Both the position numbers and the translations under genes were made by a program. Under the pieces are notes generated by a model. The model had not been told where the DNA came from. It did no database searches and saw only the letters and a program-made list of their open reading frames with translations. A DNA stretch of 64,000 nt from Kutzneria chonburiensis (lineage in GTDB: Bacteria > Actinomycetota > Actinomycetes > Mycobacteriales > Pseudonocardiaceae), in NCBI RefSeq assembly GCF_028622115.1, contig NZ_CP097263.1:992001-1056000 (forward strand), read 5' to 3'. Of this stretch, positions 35,917 to 44,332 are shown piece by piece (the stretch's first letter is position 1; every line of letters begins with the position of its first letter).

Positions 35917-36183
35917 CCAGTGCGGCCGATCGGCGGTACCGGGACCGGCGCCCGATGGTCGGTCGCGCAGCTGCGCCGAACGGCATCGACGGTGACCCCC
36001 GGCACAAGTCGATCACGTGACGGGGATCGCAGCTGGGCGAGGAATCGGCCCGGCGGGCGCGGGCGGGGCCGGAATCGGGTTTCGGCGGCGGAAACGGGTC
36101 CAGAATCGTCCGGGTCGGGGTAACGCACAGCCACCGGGCGACAACTTCCCGGACGGAACCCCTCACGGAGGATTCAGCCAGTC

Positions 36184-36402
36184 ATGAGCGTCACTGCCGA
36201 GGCAATCAGCCAGTCCGAGGCGACCCGCACGTCCCGTCCGCTGCCGACCGCGCCGTGCAGCGTCGTATGGAGCGGTGGGCACGCGTACGTCCTGGAGGGA
36301 TCGCACGGCCGGGCCCGCTGGGTCGGCGTCGACGACCGCGGCCGCCCGCGCTTCTACACCGGTGACGAGCTCCAGCTCCGCGGCTGGTCCCGCTCCCGCT
36401 GA
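36184..36402 (+). CDS. Small conserved hypothetical protein
   Basis: A 72-residue protein with a good ribosome site (ACGGAGG) before the ATG. The second half, CSVVWSGGHAYVLEG, then RARWVGVDDRGRPRF and LRGWSRSR, looks like a small beta-barrel with a basic tail; I recall similar short proteins in many actinomycetes but no function. The 267-bp gap between the AfsR-like gene and this one shows no other gene. Confidence 0.7.
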   Translation: MSVTAEAISQSEATRTSRPLPTAPCSVVWSGGHAYVLEGSHGRARWVGVDDRGRPRFYTGDELQLRGWSRSR

Positions 36403-36461
36403 ACCCCCGCGAGTCCCGCTCTCCAGCACACCGAAATACGGTTTCCGGCACACCGCCGGAG

Positions 36462-36498
36462 TCCCGCCCGGCGACACGCACACAGCCGTCGGGCGGGA
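36462..36498 (+). terminator. Possible terminator after the small conserved gene
   Basis: A 9-bp perfect stem (36462-36470 with 36490-36498) with a 19-base loop lies 60 bases after the 36184-36402 gene and directly before the CDP-alcohol transferase promoter region. No T-run follows. Confidence 0.4.
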
Positions 36499-36525
36499 AG
36501 CTGTCGGTCACCTAGGCTTGGGCCT

Positions 36526-37116
36526 GTGGTCCAAGGCAACGCGCACGTCCGGTCCGACCGGGTGCTCACCATCCCCAACCTGCTGAGCATCCTGCGCCTG
36601 GCGGGCGTGCCGCTCTTCCTGTGGCTGCTGCTCGGCCCGCGCGAGGACGTGTGGGCCATCGTCGTGCTCGCGCTGGCCGCCATCTCGGACTGGCTGGACG
36701 GCAAGCTGGCCCGCTGGCTCAACCAGGCCAGCCGGCTCGGGGCCCTGCTCGATCCGGCCGCCGACCGGCTCTACATCCTGGCCACCGCGTTCGCCTTCGT
36801 GGTGCGGGACATCCTGCCCTGGTGGTTCTTCGGCCTGATCCTGCTGCGCGACGTCGCCGTCTCGCTCTGCCTGCCGCTGCTGCGCCGGGCCGGCTACGAC
36901 GCCCCCGACGTGATCTATCTCGGCAAAGCCGGCACCTTCTGCCTGCTGTACGCGCTGCCGATCCTGCTGCTGGCCCAGGTCGGCCCGGGCACCGCCCTGA
37001 TCGCCGGTCCGATCGGCTACGGCTTCGCCGGCTGGGGCCTGCTGATGCACGTGTGGTCCGGGGCCCTGTACGTCTTCCAGTGCGTCAACGCCGCCCGCCA
37101 TCCCGTGCGCCGCTGA
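36526..37116 (+). CDS. CDP-alcohol phosphatidyltransferase family protein
   Basis: A 196-residue integral membrane enzyme with the complete family motif DG-x2-AR-x8-G-x3-D-x3-D (SDWLDGKLARWLNQASRLGALLDPAADR) and about five to six membrane helices. It transfers a phosphatidyl group from CDP-diacylglycerol to an alcohol, as in phosphatidylglycerophosphate, cardiolipin or phosphatidylinositol-phosphate synthesis; the acceptor cannot be fixed. No ribosome site precedes the GTG, and TAGGCT at 36513-36518 is placed for a leaderless transcript. It is not linked to the genes on either side. Confidence 0.92.
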   Translation: MVQGNAHVRSDRVLTIPNLLSILRLAGVPLFLWLLLGPREDVWAIVVLALAAISDWLDGKLARWLNQASRLGALLDPAADRLYILATAFAFVVRDILPWWFFGLILLRDVAVSLCLPLLRRAGYDAPDVIYLGKAGTFCLLYALPILLLAQVGPGTALIAGPIGYGFAGWGLLMHVWSGALYVFQCVNAARHPVRR

Positions 37117-37158
37117 TCGACCCCGACCTCGGATCCGGGTCTCGTGCGGCTTGGTTCC

Positions 37159-37179
37159 GTTACACCTATTGACTGTAAC
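37159..37179 (+). promoter_or_regulatory. GTTACA-N9-TGTAAC operator before the PnbB-like gene
   Basis: A 21-bp inverted repeat, GTTACA (37159-37164), nine bases, TGTAAC (37174-37179), 49 bases before the DUF4863 gene. Its arms and spacing equal the two sites in the tetR divergent promoter at 45651 and 45687, so the same TetR protein probably binds here. Confidence 0.8.
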
Positions 37180-37228
37180 CCAACCTCGCCCTACCGTTGG
37201 TCGCATCCCCGACGGCAGGAGGCGCGAC

Positions 37229-37738
37229 GTGACCACCGCTCAGGAGCTGATCGACCGCAGCATCCCGTTCCTCGACCAGGTCAAGAACCGCACCGCCGGC
37301 GGCGAGCTGGAGACCTGGCTCAACACCACGTACGGACCGGGCAGCGAGCTGTACGAGGACCTGGCCCGCATGATCACTGACGGCGTGCGCGACGGGTGGG
37401 CGGCCAACGTCGAGGTGGACGGCCCGCACTACCGGCGCAGCCGCATCGCCGACCCGGCCGACCTGCTGAACTACTTCAGCATCACCGCGGTGTACATGGA
37501 CAGTGTCGAACCGTTCCGCGGCCAGTACCACCAGCACCCGTACGGCGAGCTCAACCTGGTCGTGCCGCTGACGCCCGGCGCGGAGCTGATGGGCCCGCGC
37601 GGCTGGCAGGGCCCGGGCTGGACCGCGCCGGGGCCGGGCAGCCATCACTACCCGGAGGTCCGCGGCGGTGCGCTGATCGCGCTGTTCTACCTGCCGGCCG
37701 GGCGGATCTCCTACGACATCACGCCGCCGGCCGCCTGA
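37229..37738 (+). CDS. DUF4863 / 4-hydroxylaminobenzoate lyase-like protein (PnbB family)
   Basis: A 169-residue protein that I assign to the DUF4863/PnbB family from the N-terminal LIDRSIPFLDQVKNRTAGGELETWLNTTYG and the cupin-like metal patch QYHQHPYGELNLVVPL, then GSHHYPEV. PnbB converts 4-hydroxylaminobenzoate to protocatechuate with ammonia release in nitrobenzoate breakdown. Family assignment is from memory and the reaction may differ here. GTG at 37229 has AGGAGG upstream. The TetR-type operator in front links it to the UbiX/UbiD block at 45.7-50.1 kb. Confidence 0.75.
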   Translation: MTTAQELIDRSIPFLDQVKNRTAGGELETWLNTTYGPGSELYEDLARMITDGVRDGWAANVEVDGPHYRRSRIADPADLLNYFSITAVYMDSVEPFRGQYHQHPYGELNLVVPLTPGAELMGPRGWQGPGWTAPGPGSHHYPEVRGGALIALFYLPAGRISYDITPPAA

Positions 37739-37750
37739 CACTCACCTTTT

Positions 37751-37805
37751 TGTCACATGCGGTCCGGATGTGCCTCAGGAAGGCAAGTATGACGCTCATG
37801 TGACA
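37751..37805 (+). promoter_or_regulatory. Widely spaced inverted repeat before the nitroreductase-araC operon
   Basis: TGTCACATG (37751-37759) and CATGTGACA (37797-37805) are perfect 9-base inverted repeats 37 bases apart, just before the nitroreductase start at 37833. Two well-separated half-sites suit an AraC-type regulator; the AraC gene is the second gene of this operon, so autoregulation is likely (inference). Confidence 0.55.
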
Positions 37806-37832
37806 TTCGAGGCGGGGTGGCGGGAGTCCACA

Positions 37833-38522
37833 ATGGATGTTGTCGAGGCGTTGTCGCGCCGGCGCAGCTGCCGCGGCTACGTGGCGAGGCCGGTGCCGCC
37901 GGAGACGGTGGAACGGTTGCTGGCATTGGCCTCCCGGTCGGCGAGCAACGCCAACTCGCAGCCGTGGCAGGTCCACGTCGTCACCGGGGCGGCCAAGCGA
38001 CGCCTGACCGCCGACCTGCTGGCCGCCTTCGACGCCGACGACCGTGGCCGTGACTACGACTACCAGCCGACCGACTGGCCGGAGCCGTTCCGCGCCCGGC
38101 GGCGGGAGTTCGGCGACCGGCTCTACGGCGAGGCGCTGGGCATCGGCCGGCACGACGCGGCCCGGCGACTGGCCCACCATCGTCGCAACTACGACTTCTT
38201 CGGCGCGCCGGTCGGCATGATCCTCACGGTCAGCCGGTCGCCGCGGCAGGGCGCGCTGGTCGACGCCGGCCTGTTCCTCCAGGCGTTCATGCTGGCCGCG
38301 GGCGCGCTGGGCCTGGACACGTGCGCGCAGGCGTCGCTGATCGACTTCTCGGCCGTGCTGCGCCGGAATCTGCGGATACCCGACGAGCAACTGATCGTGT
38401 GCGGACTGTCGCTCGGTTACGGCGACGGCGACCATTTGTCTACACGTTGCCGCACCGCGCGACTACCGGTGTCGTCCTTCACCACGTTTCACCACGACGA
38501 GGATGAATACTGCGAGGCATGA
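37833..38522 (+). CDS. Nitroreductase-family flavoprotein 1
   Basis: A 229-residue FMN-dependent nitroreductase-fold protein: RRSCRGYVARPVP at the FMN phosphate, ASRSASNANSQPWQVHVV, and FLQAFMLAAGALGLDTCAQASL near the second flavin contact. Enzymes of this fold reduce nitroaromatics, quinones or enones with NAD(P)H. The ATG at 37833 is chosen over an upstream in-frame start. It overlaps the AraC gene by 4 bases (ATGA), so the two form an operon. Next to a PnbB-like lyase, a nitrobenzoate-reductase (PnbA-like) role is conceivable. Confidence 0.9.
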   Translation: MDVVEALSRRRSCRGYVARPVPPETVERLLALASRSASNANSQPWQVHVVTGAAKRRLTADLLAAFDADDRGRDYDYQPTDWPEPFRARRREFGDRLYGEALGIGRHDAARRLAHHRRNYDFFGAPVGMILTVSRSPRQGALVDAGLFLQAFMLAAGALGLDTCAQASLIDFSAVLRRNLRIPDEQLIVCGLSLGYGDGDHLSTRCRTARLPVSSFTTFHHDEDEYCEA

Positions 38523-39373
38523 CCGCGGAGAATGTCCGTCGAAGACGGGACGACTGGCCCGAGGTGGGCTGGACCTCGCTGCGGCTGACGCAGTTCGACA
38601 ACGCCGAGCGGGCCGAGCTGCACCTGCCGCCGAGCGACCACCAGTCCATCGTGCTGGTCAACGCCGGCCGGCAGACCGTCGAATCACGTCACGGTTCCCG
38701 TTGGCACGCTGCGCACTACGGCCCCGGCACGGTCGGCCTGACCGCCCCGGGACAGTCGACCGACATCCGCTGGTGCGGCACGGAACGCACTCTCACCACG
38801 CATGTCGAGCTGCCAAGTGCCCTGATCGACCGCACCTGCGTCGAGCTGTGGGGCCGTGACGCCACCCGGCTGGGCCGGCCGGACGCGCTCGCGGTCGAGG
38901 ATCCCGTGTTGTCCTCGGTCGTCGATGCCTTGTGCGTGGCCGCCCGCAACGGAGTCGACGAGTTCTACGCCGAGTCGGCGGCGACCTTCCTGGCCGCGCA
39001 CCTGCTCACCGTGCACGCCGCCGCGCCCGCGCCGCGCGAGCTCGGGCGGGAGGACCAGCGGGTGCGGCGGGCGGCGCGCTTCATCCGTGACAACCACCAG
39101 CAGCCGTTGACGCTGGCCGAGATGGCGGCGGTGGCCGACCTGAGCCCGTTCCACTTCCTGCGGGTGTTCAAGGCGGCGACCGGGCAGACGCCGTACCGGT
39201 TCCTGACCAAGGTCCGGGTCGACCGGGCCCAGCGATACCTGGCCCGATCCGAACTGTCCATCACGGAAATCGCGCACCTGTGCGGATTCGCGTCCCCGTC
39301 CCGGCTGACCGCCGCCTTCCGCAGCGAAACCGGCATGTCACCCTCCGGTTATCGAGCGGCTGGATCGCAATAA
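38519..39373 (+). CDS. AraC-family transcriptional regulator
   Basis: A 284-residue AraC regulator: N-terminal cupin-like sensing part, C-terminal double helix-turn-helix (LTLAEMAAVADLSPFHFLRVFKAATGQTPYRFL and the second motif SITEIAHLCGFASPSRLTAAFRSETGMSPSGYR, each given in part). It is translated from ATGA overlapping the nitroreductase stop. It probably controls its own operon through the TGTCACATG repeats, and may also act on the molybdenum hydroxylase operon 60 bases downstream. Confidence 0.93.
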   Translation: MTAENVRRRRDDWPEVGWTSLRLTQFDNAERAELHLPPSDHQSIVLVNAGRQTVESRHGSRWHAAHYGPGTVGLTAPGQSTDIRWCGTERTLTTHVELPSALIDRTCVELWGRDATRLGRPDALAVEDPVLSSVVDALCVAARNGVDEFYAESAATFLAAHLLTVHAAAPAPRELGREDQRVRRAARFIRDNHQQPLTLAEMAAVADLSPFHFLRVFKAATGQTPYRFLTKVRVDRAQRYLARSELSITEIAHLCGFASPSRLTAAFRSETGMSPSGYRAAGSQ

Positions 39374-39435
39374 TCGCCCGTCGGGTACGCAATCTCCGGA
39401 ATGCGCGGCCGGGGGCGGCGACCTAACGTGACGGC

Positions 39436-39930
39436 GTGTCCACGAACGACTTGCCCGCCGCCATGGTCGAAGTGAGCTGCACGGTCAACGACGAGCCGGT
39501 CCGGCTGCGGCTGGATCCCCGGGAGTCGCTGCTGGACGTGCTGCGCGAACGGCTGGCCCTCACCGGCACCAAGAAGGGCTGCGACCAGGGCCACTGCGGC
39601 GCCTGCACGGTGCACCTGGACGGCCGCCGAGTGGTGTCCTGCCTGACGCCGGCCGTGCAGGCCGACGGCCTCGCGGTGCACACCATCGAGAGCGTCGGCG
39701 GCCCCGACGGCGAGCTGCATCCGTTGCAGCAGGCCTTCGTCGACAACGACGCGCTCCAGTGCGGCTACTGCACGCCCGGGCAGATCATGTCCGGCCTGGC
39801 CTGCATCGCCGAGGGGCACACCGCCCACGACGAGCAGATCCGGGAGTACATGAGCGGGAACGTCTGCCGCTGCGGCGCGTACGTCGGCATCGTGGCCGCC
39901 GTGCGCCAGGCCGCCGGGAAGGTGCAGTGA
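39436..39930 (+). CDS. Molybdenum hydroxylase 2Fe-2S subunit (PaoA/YagT-like)
   Basis: A 164-residue xanthine-dehydrogenase-family iron-sulfur subunit. The plant-ferredoxin-type cluster uses Cys49, Cys54, Cys57 and Cys69 (GCDQGHCGACTVHLDG...VSC); the second cluster uses Cys109, Cys112, Cys144 and Cys146 (CGYCTPGQ, CRCGAY). Unlike E. coli PaoA it lacks a Tat signal, so the enzyme should be cytoplasmic. Its stop overlaps the next gene by one base (TGATG). The three-gene operon encodes an aldehyde or aromatic-heterocycle oxidoreductase. Confidence 0.94.
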   Translation: MSTNDLPAAMVEVSCTVNDEPVRLRLDPRESLLDVLRERLALTGTKKGCDQGHCGACTVHLDGRRVVSCLTPAVQADGLAVHTIESVGGPDGELHPLQQAFVDNDALQCGYCTPGQIMSGLACIAEGHTAHDEQIREYMSGNVCRCGAYVGIVAAVRQAAGKVQ

Positions 39931-40928
39931 TGAAGCCCTTCGCCTATGCCGCGCCTTCGAGCGTGGACGCCGTGGTCGAGGCGCTGCGGGTGGCCGAGCC
40001 GGGGACCAGGATCCTGGCCGGCGGCACCACGTTGTACGACCTGATGAAGATCGGCGTCGAGTCGCCGCCCGCGGTGATCGACGTGCACCGGCTGCCCGAG
40101 CTGACCGGCATCACCGTGACGGACTCGGAGATCGTCTTCGGCGCCGGGGTGCGGATGGCCGACGTGTCGGCCCATCCCTTCGTGAGTGCCTCGTATCCGG
40201 CGCTGGCCGAGTCGATCTGGCGCGCGGCCACCCAGCAGCTGCGGAACATGGCCACGCTGGGCGGGAACCTGTTGCAGCGCACGCGATGCGGCTACTTCCG
40301 TGACGCGGACATGGCCTGCAACAAGCGGAATCCCGGCAGCGGCTGTGCGGCAATGGAGGGCATTGACCGTCCACATGCGTTGCTGGGCGCGAGTTCTTCT
40401 TGCAGCGCAACGTATGCCGGCGACTTCGGCATCGCGCTGCGGGCTTTCGACGCCGTGATTGATGTGATCGGGCCGCGCGGTGAACGCTCGCTGGCGTTGG
40501 CCGATCTGCACGTCGAGCCGGGGGAGGACCCGAGCCGGGAACACGTGTTGGAGGCCGACGAGCTGATCCTGCGTATCCGGGTGCCGCAGACCGAGGCCGG
40601 CCGGGGTTCCACCTATCTGAAGATTCGCGACCGCGAGTCCTACGCCTTCGCGTTGGCTTCGGCGGCCGTCGGGCTGGTGATCGACGGCGACGGCGTCGTC
40701 ACCGAAAGCCGGATCGCGTTGGGTGGCGTGGCCACGCGGCCGTGGCGGGCGGTCGAGGCCGAGCGGTCGTTGCTCGGTGGCCCGCTGACGCCGGACGCCA
40801 TGGCCCGCGCCGGCGAGCTCGCCTTCGCGGACGCGCGTCCCGGGCGTATGAACGGATTCCGAGTCGAGTTGGGCATGCGCACGGTGGCCGATGCCGTCCG
40901 CACCGCCGGGGAGCGAGCCGTCCGATGA
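39930..40928 (+). CDS. Molybdenum hydroxylase FAD subunit with 4Fe-4S insertion (PaoB/YagS-like)
   Basis: A 332-residue FAD-binding subunit of the xanthine dehydrogenase family (ILAGGTTLYDLMK flavin loop; TLGGNLLQRTRC). An insertion carries four Cys (120, 130, 139, 158; in RTRCGYF, MACNKRN, GSGCAAM, SSCSAT) that match the extra 4Fe-4S site of PaoB and of 4-hydroxybenzoyl-CoA-reductase-like enzymes. The ATG overlaps the previous stop by one base and its own stop overlaps the large-subunit start by 4 bases. Confidence 0.94.
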   Translation: MKPFAYAAPSSVDAVVEALRVAEPGTRILAGGTTLYDLMKIGVESPPAVIDVHRLPELTGITVTDSEIVFGAGVRMADVSAHPFVSASYPALAESIWRAATQQLRNMATLGGNLLQRTRCGYFRDADMACNKRNPGSGCAAMEGIDRPHALLGASSSCSATYAGDFGIALRAFDAVIDVIGPRGERSLALADLHVEPGEDPSREHVLEADELILRIRVPQTEAGRGSTYLKIRDRESYAFALASAAVGLVIDGDGVVTESRIALGGVATRPWRAVEAERSLLGGPLTPDAMARAGELAFADARPGRMNGFRVELGMRTVADAVRTAGERAVR

Positions 40929-43075
40929 GGGTCGACGCGTACGAGAAGGTCACCGGGAAGGCTTTGTACGGGGCCGACCGCGTGTTGCCGAACATGGCCT
41001 ACGCCGCCTTGGCCCTGGCCAAGATCGGCCGTGGCACGGTGTCCGATGTGGACACTTCGGCCGCGTTGGCCGTGCCGGGCGTGCTGCTCGTGGAGACCCG
41101 GTTCGAGTTGGCCAGTCCCGGCTTCATCATGGGCGGGCAGTTCGGGTTCCAGAGCCTGCAACCCATGACCGGCGACCACATCGCCTATCGCGGCCAGCCG
41201 ATCGCCATCGTCGTGGCGGAAACCCCGGTCGCCGCCACCGAAGCCGCCGAGGCGATCACCGCGACGTACCAGGAGGAGCCCTTCGCGCTGCACCTCGACT
41301 CCGAGGGCGCCACCACGCTCGTCCAGGAAGAGGCGATCCCGCTGCCGTTCCTGGCCGACATCAAGCTCGGCGATGCCGATGCCGTGATCGACAGCAGCGC
41401 GGTGCAGATCGACGCGACGTACGTGCACCCGCCGCAGCACGCCGTGCCGATGGAGCTCAACGGCGGCGTTGTCGAATGGCAGGGCGGTACGCTGATCGTG
41501 CACGAGGGCACCCAGAACGCCAACGCCGTCCGGTTCGGGCTGGCCCAGCAACTCGGCATCGACGCGGCCAAGATCGAGGTGCGATCTCCCTACGTAGGCG
41601 GCGGTTTCGGGCAGAAGAACTCGCTGTTGGTCCACATCGGACCGTTGGCCCTGGTGTCACAGCGGTTGGGACGTCCGGTGAAGCTCGTGCTGACCCGTAC
41701 CCAGACCTTCCACAACGGCAGCTTCCGTCCGGTCAGCAAGCAGCGGATCCGGCTCGGCGCGGACGAATCCGGCAAGATCAACGCCGTGGTGCACGAGGTC
41801 GACCAGCAGACGTCCCGGCACGACCTGTTCATCGCCATGCACAACGAGACTTCCAGCCGGCTCTACGGCTACTCCGCATTCCGCGGCCGGCAGCGCCTGG
41901 TGCAGACCGACGTGCAGACCCCGGGTTACATGCGGGCGCCGTTCGAGAGTCCGTCGATGTTCGCCATCGAGCAGGCGGTCGACGAGTTGGCCTACCGGGT
42001 CGGCCGTGATCCGGTGGAACTGCGGCTGGCCAACGACACCGAGAACGACCCGATCACCGGGCTGCCGTTCTCCAGTCGGCACATCGGCGACTGCCTGCGC
42101 CGCGGGGCCGAGCTTTTCGGCTGGTCCGAGCGTAGTCCGGAGCCGCGGTCGATGCGGGCCGAGGACGGGTCGCTGGTCGGTTGGGGCGTGGCCATCGGCA
42201 ACTATCCCGCCAGCATCGTGGCCGCCCACGCGAGTCTTGCCGCCGGCGAGGACGGCAAGGTGACCGTGGCCGTCGACGGACACGAGATGGGGCAAGGGAT
42301 TCGCTCCACCATCGCGTTGCTGGTCGCCCGCGATCTCGGGATCCCGGTGGGCGACGTGATCGTGCGGGTCGGCGACACCAGGTACGGTCCCCAGCACCTC
42401 ACCGCCGGCTCGTGGGGCACCGCCAGCGCGCTGCCGGCCGTCCACTCCGGACTCCAGGAGCTCCGCAAGCTGCTCAACGTTGCTGGCACCGGCGATGTCG
42501 ACGTCGCCGCCGCCGTGGCCGATATCGGTCACGCCGTCGAGGTGTCCGCTCACGGGCTGGGCCCCGGCCAGTCCGCCGATGCCTTGGGCCAGACCGAAAC
42601 CGGCCACATGGCCATCGCCGGCCCGGTGTTTCCCGGTTTCGTCACCTTCAGCTGGATCGCGCATTTCGTCGAGGTGCACGTCGAGCCGACCACCTGCCGC
42701 GTTCGGGTGCCCCGGGTCGTCAGCGTCGCCGACTGCGGCCGCGTCGCCAGTCCCGTCACCGCCGCCAGCCAGGTCCGTGGTGGCGTGATCTGGGGCATCG
42801 GCGCCGCGCTGCGGGAGGAATCCTTGGTGGACGACCGTTTCGGCGGCTTCCTGAACTCCACTTTGGAGGAATATCCGGTGATGGTCAACGCCGATGTGGG
42901 CAGCATCGACGTCGACTTCGTCGACAAGCCCGACTACCAGTTCAACCCGGTCGGCGTGAAGGGCCTCGGCGAGGTCTCCATGGTCGGCGCGGCCGCGGCC
43001 GTCGCCAACGCCGTGCACCACGCCACCGGTCGTCGCCACCACAGACTGCCGATTCGCATTGAGCACATCATCTGA
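40925..43075 (+). CDS. Molybdenum hydroxylase molybdopterin subunit (PaoC/YagR-like)
   Basis: A 716-residue large subunit that holds the molybdenum cofactor. RVDAYEKVTGKALYGAD at the start, YVGGGFGQKN, DGHEMGQGIRSTIALLVA and the catalytic Glu683 in GVKGLGE near the C-terminus are the family landmarks. PaoABC oxidises a broad range of aromatic aldehydes to acids, which would fit an aryl-acid catabolic block, but the substrate here is not proven. The last 17 bases overlap the proposed TTG start of the membrane protein that follows. Confidence 0.94.
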   Translation: MRVDAYEKVTGKALYGADRVLPNMAYAALALAKIGRGTVSDVDTSAALAVPGVLLVETRFELASPGFIMGGQFGFQSLQPMTGDHIAYRGQPIAIVVAETPVAATEAAEAITATYQEEPFALHLDSEGATTLVQEEAIPLPFLADIKLGDADAVIDSSAVQIDATYVHPPQHAVPMELNGGVVEWQGGTLIVHEGTQNANAVRFGLAQQLGIDAAKIEVRSPYVGGGFGQKNSLLVHIGPLALVSQRLGRPVKLVLTRTQTFHNGSFRPVSKQRIRLGADESGKINAVVHEVDQQTSRHDLFIAMHNETSSRLYGYSAFRGRQRLVQTDVQTPGYMRAPFESPSMFAIEQAVDELAYRVGRDPVELRLANDTENDPITGLPFSSRHIGDCLRRGAELFGWSERSPEPRSMRAEDGSLVGWGVAIGNYPASIVAAHASLAAGEDGKVTVAVDGHEMGQGIRSTIALLVARDLGIPVGDVIVRVGDTRYGPQHLTAGSWGTASALPAVHSGLQELRKLLNVAGTGDVDVAAAVADIGHAVEVSAHGLGPGQSADALGQTETGHMAIAGPVFPGFVTFSWIAHFVEVHVEPTTCRVRVPRVVSVADCGRVASPVTAASQVRGGVIWGIGAALREESLVDDRFGGFLNSTLEEYPVMVNADVGSIDVDFVDKPDYQFNPVGVKGLGEVSMVGAAAAVANAVHHATGRRHHRLPIRIEHII

Positions 43076-43270
43076 CCCCGGCGGCGGATCGAGCCCCGCC
43101 GGCGGGGCCGGTGTCGACGGCGGGTCGGCCGCTGATGCTCGTTCCTTGGTCAGCGCTGCTGATGCCTTGAGCACGTCATCTGACCCGGGCGTCAGTCCCG
43201 TTGCCGGGGCGGGTGTCGACGGTGTGCCGGCAGCCGACGCTCGTCCCGCGGTCAGCGCCCCCGATGCCTT
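43059..43270 (+). repeat. Degenerate tandem repeat at the paoC-like/membrane-protein junction
   Basis: Two coding repeats, 43059-43166 (108 bp) and 43167-43268 (102 bp), then the start of a third at 43269. Both begin TTGAGCAC(A/G)TCATCTGACCC, the sequence that ends the molybdenum-subunit gene, and code for STSSDPG...AGVDG..AADAR..VSA.DAL. The repeat seems to have grown from the 3' end of that gene into the N-terminus of the next. Confidence 0.75.
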
Positions 43271-44279
43271 GAGCCCGGCGGCGCTGGCCGAGGCGCGAGC
43301 CGCCCAGCCCCGACGTGCGTTGTTGGGCTTGCTGTTCGTCATCCCCGCATCGGTGTTGTTGGCCGTAGGGTGGGGCGGGCCGGTGCATTCGCTGACCGTG
43401 CTCGGCCCGCTCTTGACCTTCGCGCTGCCCATCGTCGCCGTGATCGCCTTCTGGTGGCAGGACTGGCCGGGTTCGCTGCTGACCGGCGGTTGGTCCGGCC
43501 TCGGCGACACCGTCATCGTCGCCCTGGGCGGCGTCGTCCTGACGGTCCTCGGCCAGGGTTTGCTCTCCGGCGTTGACCTGCAAGGCATTTTCGCCCCAGA
43601 CCCCGGTCATCCCTCTGTGTCCGAGACCGTGCCGCTGGCGGTCGGCATCTTCGGCCTCATCCTCCAACTCACCTTGGTCGGCGAGTGCTGGCCGCTACGT
43701 TCGCTGGCCCGAATCCCTTCCGGCATCGCCGCCCTCGTCCTGTGCTGGGCCGTCGGCTACATCCTCTACAGTGGACTCGTCAGCACCGGTCTGGTCGCCG
43801 GCGAGGCTTACGCCAGCTGGTTCGCCGCTTTGGGCATGTGGCAGATGGTCTGGTACGTCGCCTTGCGCGGTTGGCCTTTCGCCCGCATCCGCCACCACGC
43901 CACCCGACTCATCACCGGCCACCTCTCCGTCATCGCCTGCGGCGCCGTCACCTACCTCTTCGCCACGTCCGTCCTCGATTGGACGCCCGGCCGCATCGCC
44001 GAGGTCTCCGGCTCCGCCATCGCCGCCATCCTCGTCGTAGCCATGCTCTTCGAGGCGTGGCCCGCCATCCGCCTTACCGAGGTCCCCGGCCGCTCCCTCG
44101 CCCTCGTGCTCGTCGTGGCCCTGACCTTCGCGCTCGCCACGTTCCTACCGGTCGTCGCCGCCTGGCTCGGCGTGCCCGACCGCCAGGCCTTGAGCTGGTC
44201 CACCCACGCCACCCTGAACGCCTTGAGCCTCGCCGTCATCCTCCACGTCGCCGTCTGGCGCCGCTGGCTGGCTGACTGA
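43059..44279 (+). CDS. Multi-pass membrane protein with repetitive N-terminus
   Basis: A protein of up to 406 residues that I cannot name. The first 75 residues are Ala/Gly/Ser/Asp-rich tandem repeats; the rest holds about nine hydrophobic segments (LLGLLFVIPASVLLAVGW, LTFALPIVAVIAFWW and others), with Trp-rich loops. The start is uncertain: the TTG at 43059 overlaps the molybdenum subunit gene and has no ribosome site; GTG codons near 43111 or 43209 are alternatives. It may be a transporter for the substrate of the oxidoreductase, or an unrelated neighbour. Confidence 0.75.
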   Translation: MSTSSDPGGGSSPAGGAGVDGGSAADARSLVSAADALSTSSDPGVSPVAGAGVDGVPAADARPAVSAPDALSPAALAEARAAQPRRALLGLLFVIPASVLLAVGWGGPVHSLTVLGPLLTFALPIVAVIAFWWQDWPGSLLTGGWSGLGDTVIVALGGVVLTVLGQGLLSGVDLQGIFAPDPGHPSVSETVPLAVGIFGLILQLTLVGECWPLRSLARIPSGIAALVLCWAVGYILYSGLVSTGLVAGEAYASWFAALGMWQMVWYVALRGWPFARIRHHATRLITGHLSVIACGAVTYLFATSVLDWTPGRIAEVSGSAIAAILVVAMLFEAWPAIRLTEVPGRSLALVLVVALTFALATFLPVVAAWLGVPDRQALSWSTHATLNALSLAVILHVAVWRRWLAD

Positions 44280-44332
44280 GAAAGCCACTACGTCACAACG
44301 GCATCGCTCGGCATCAACGTCGTATCGGTGAC

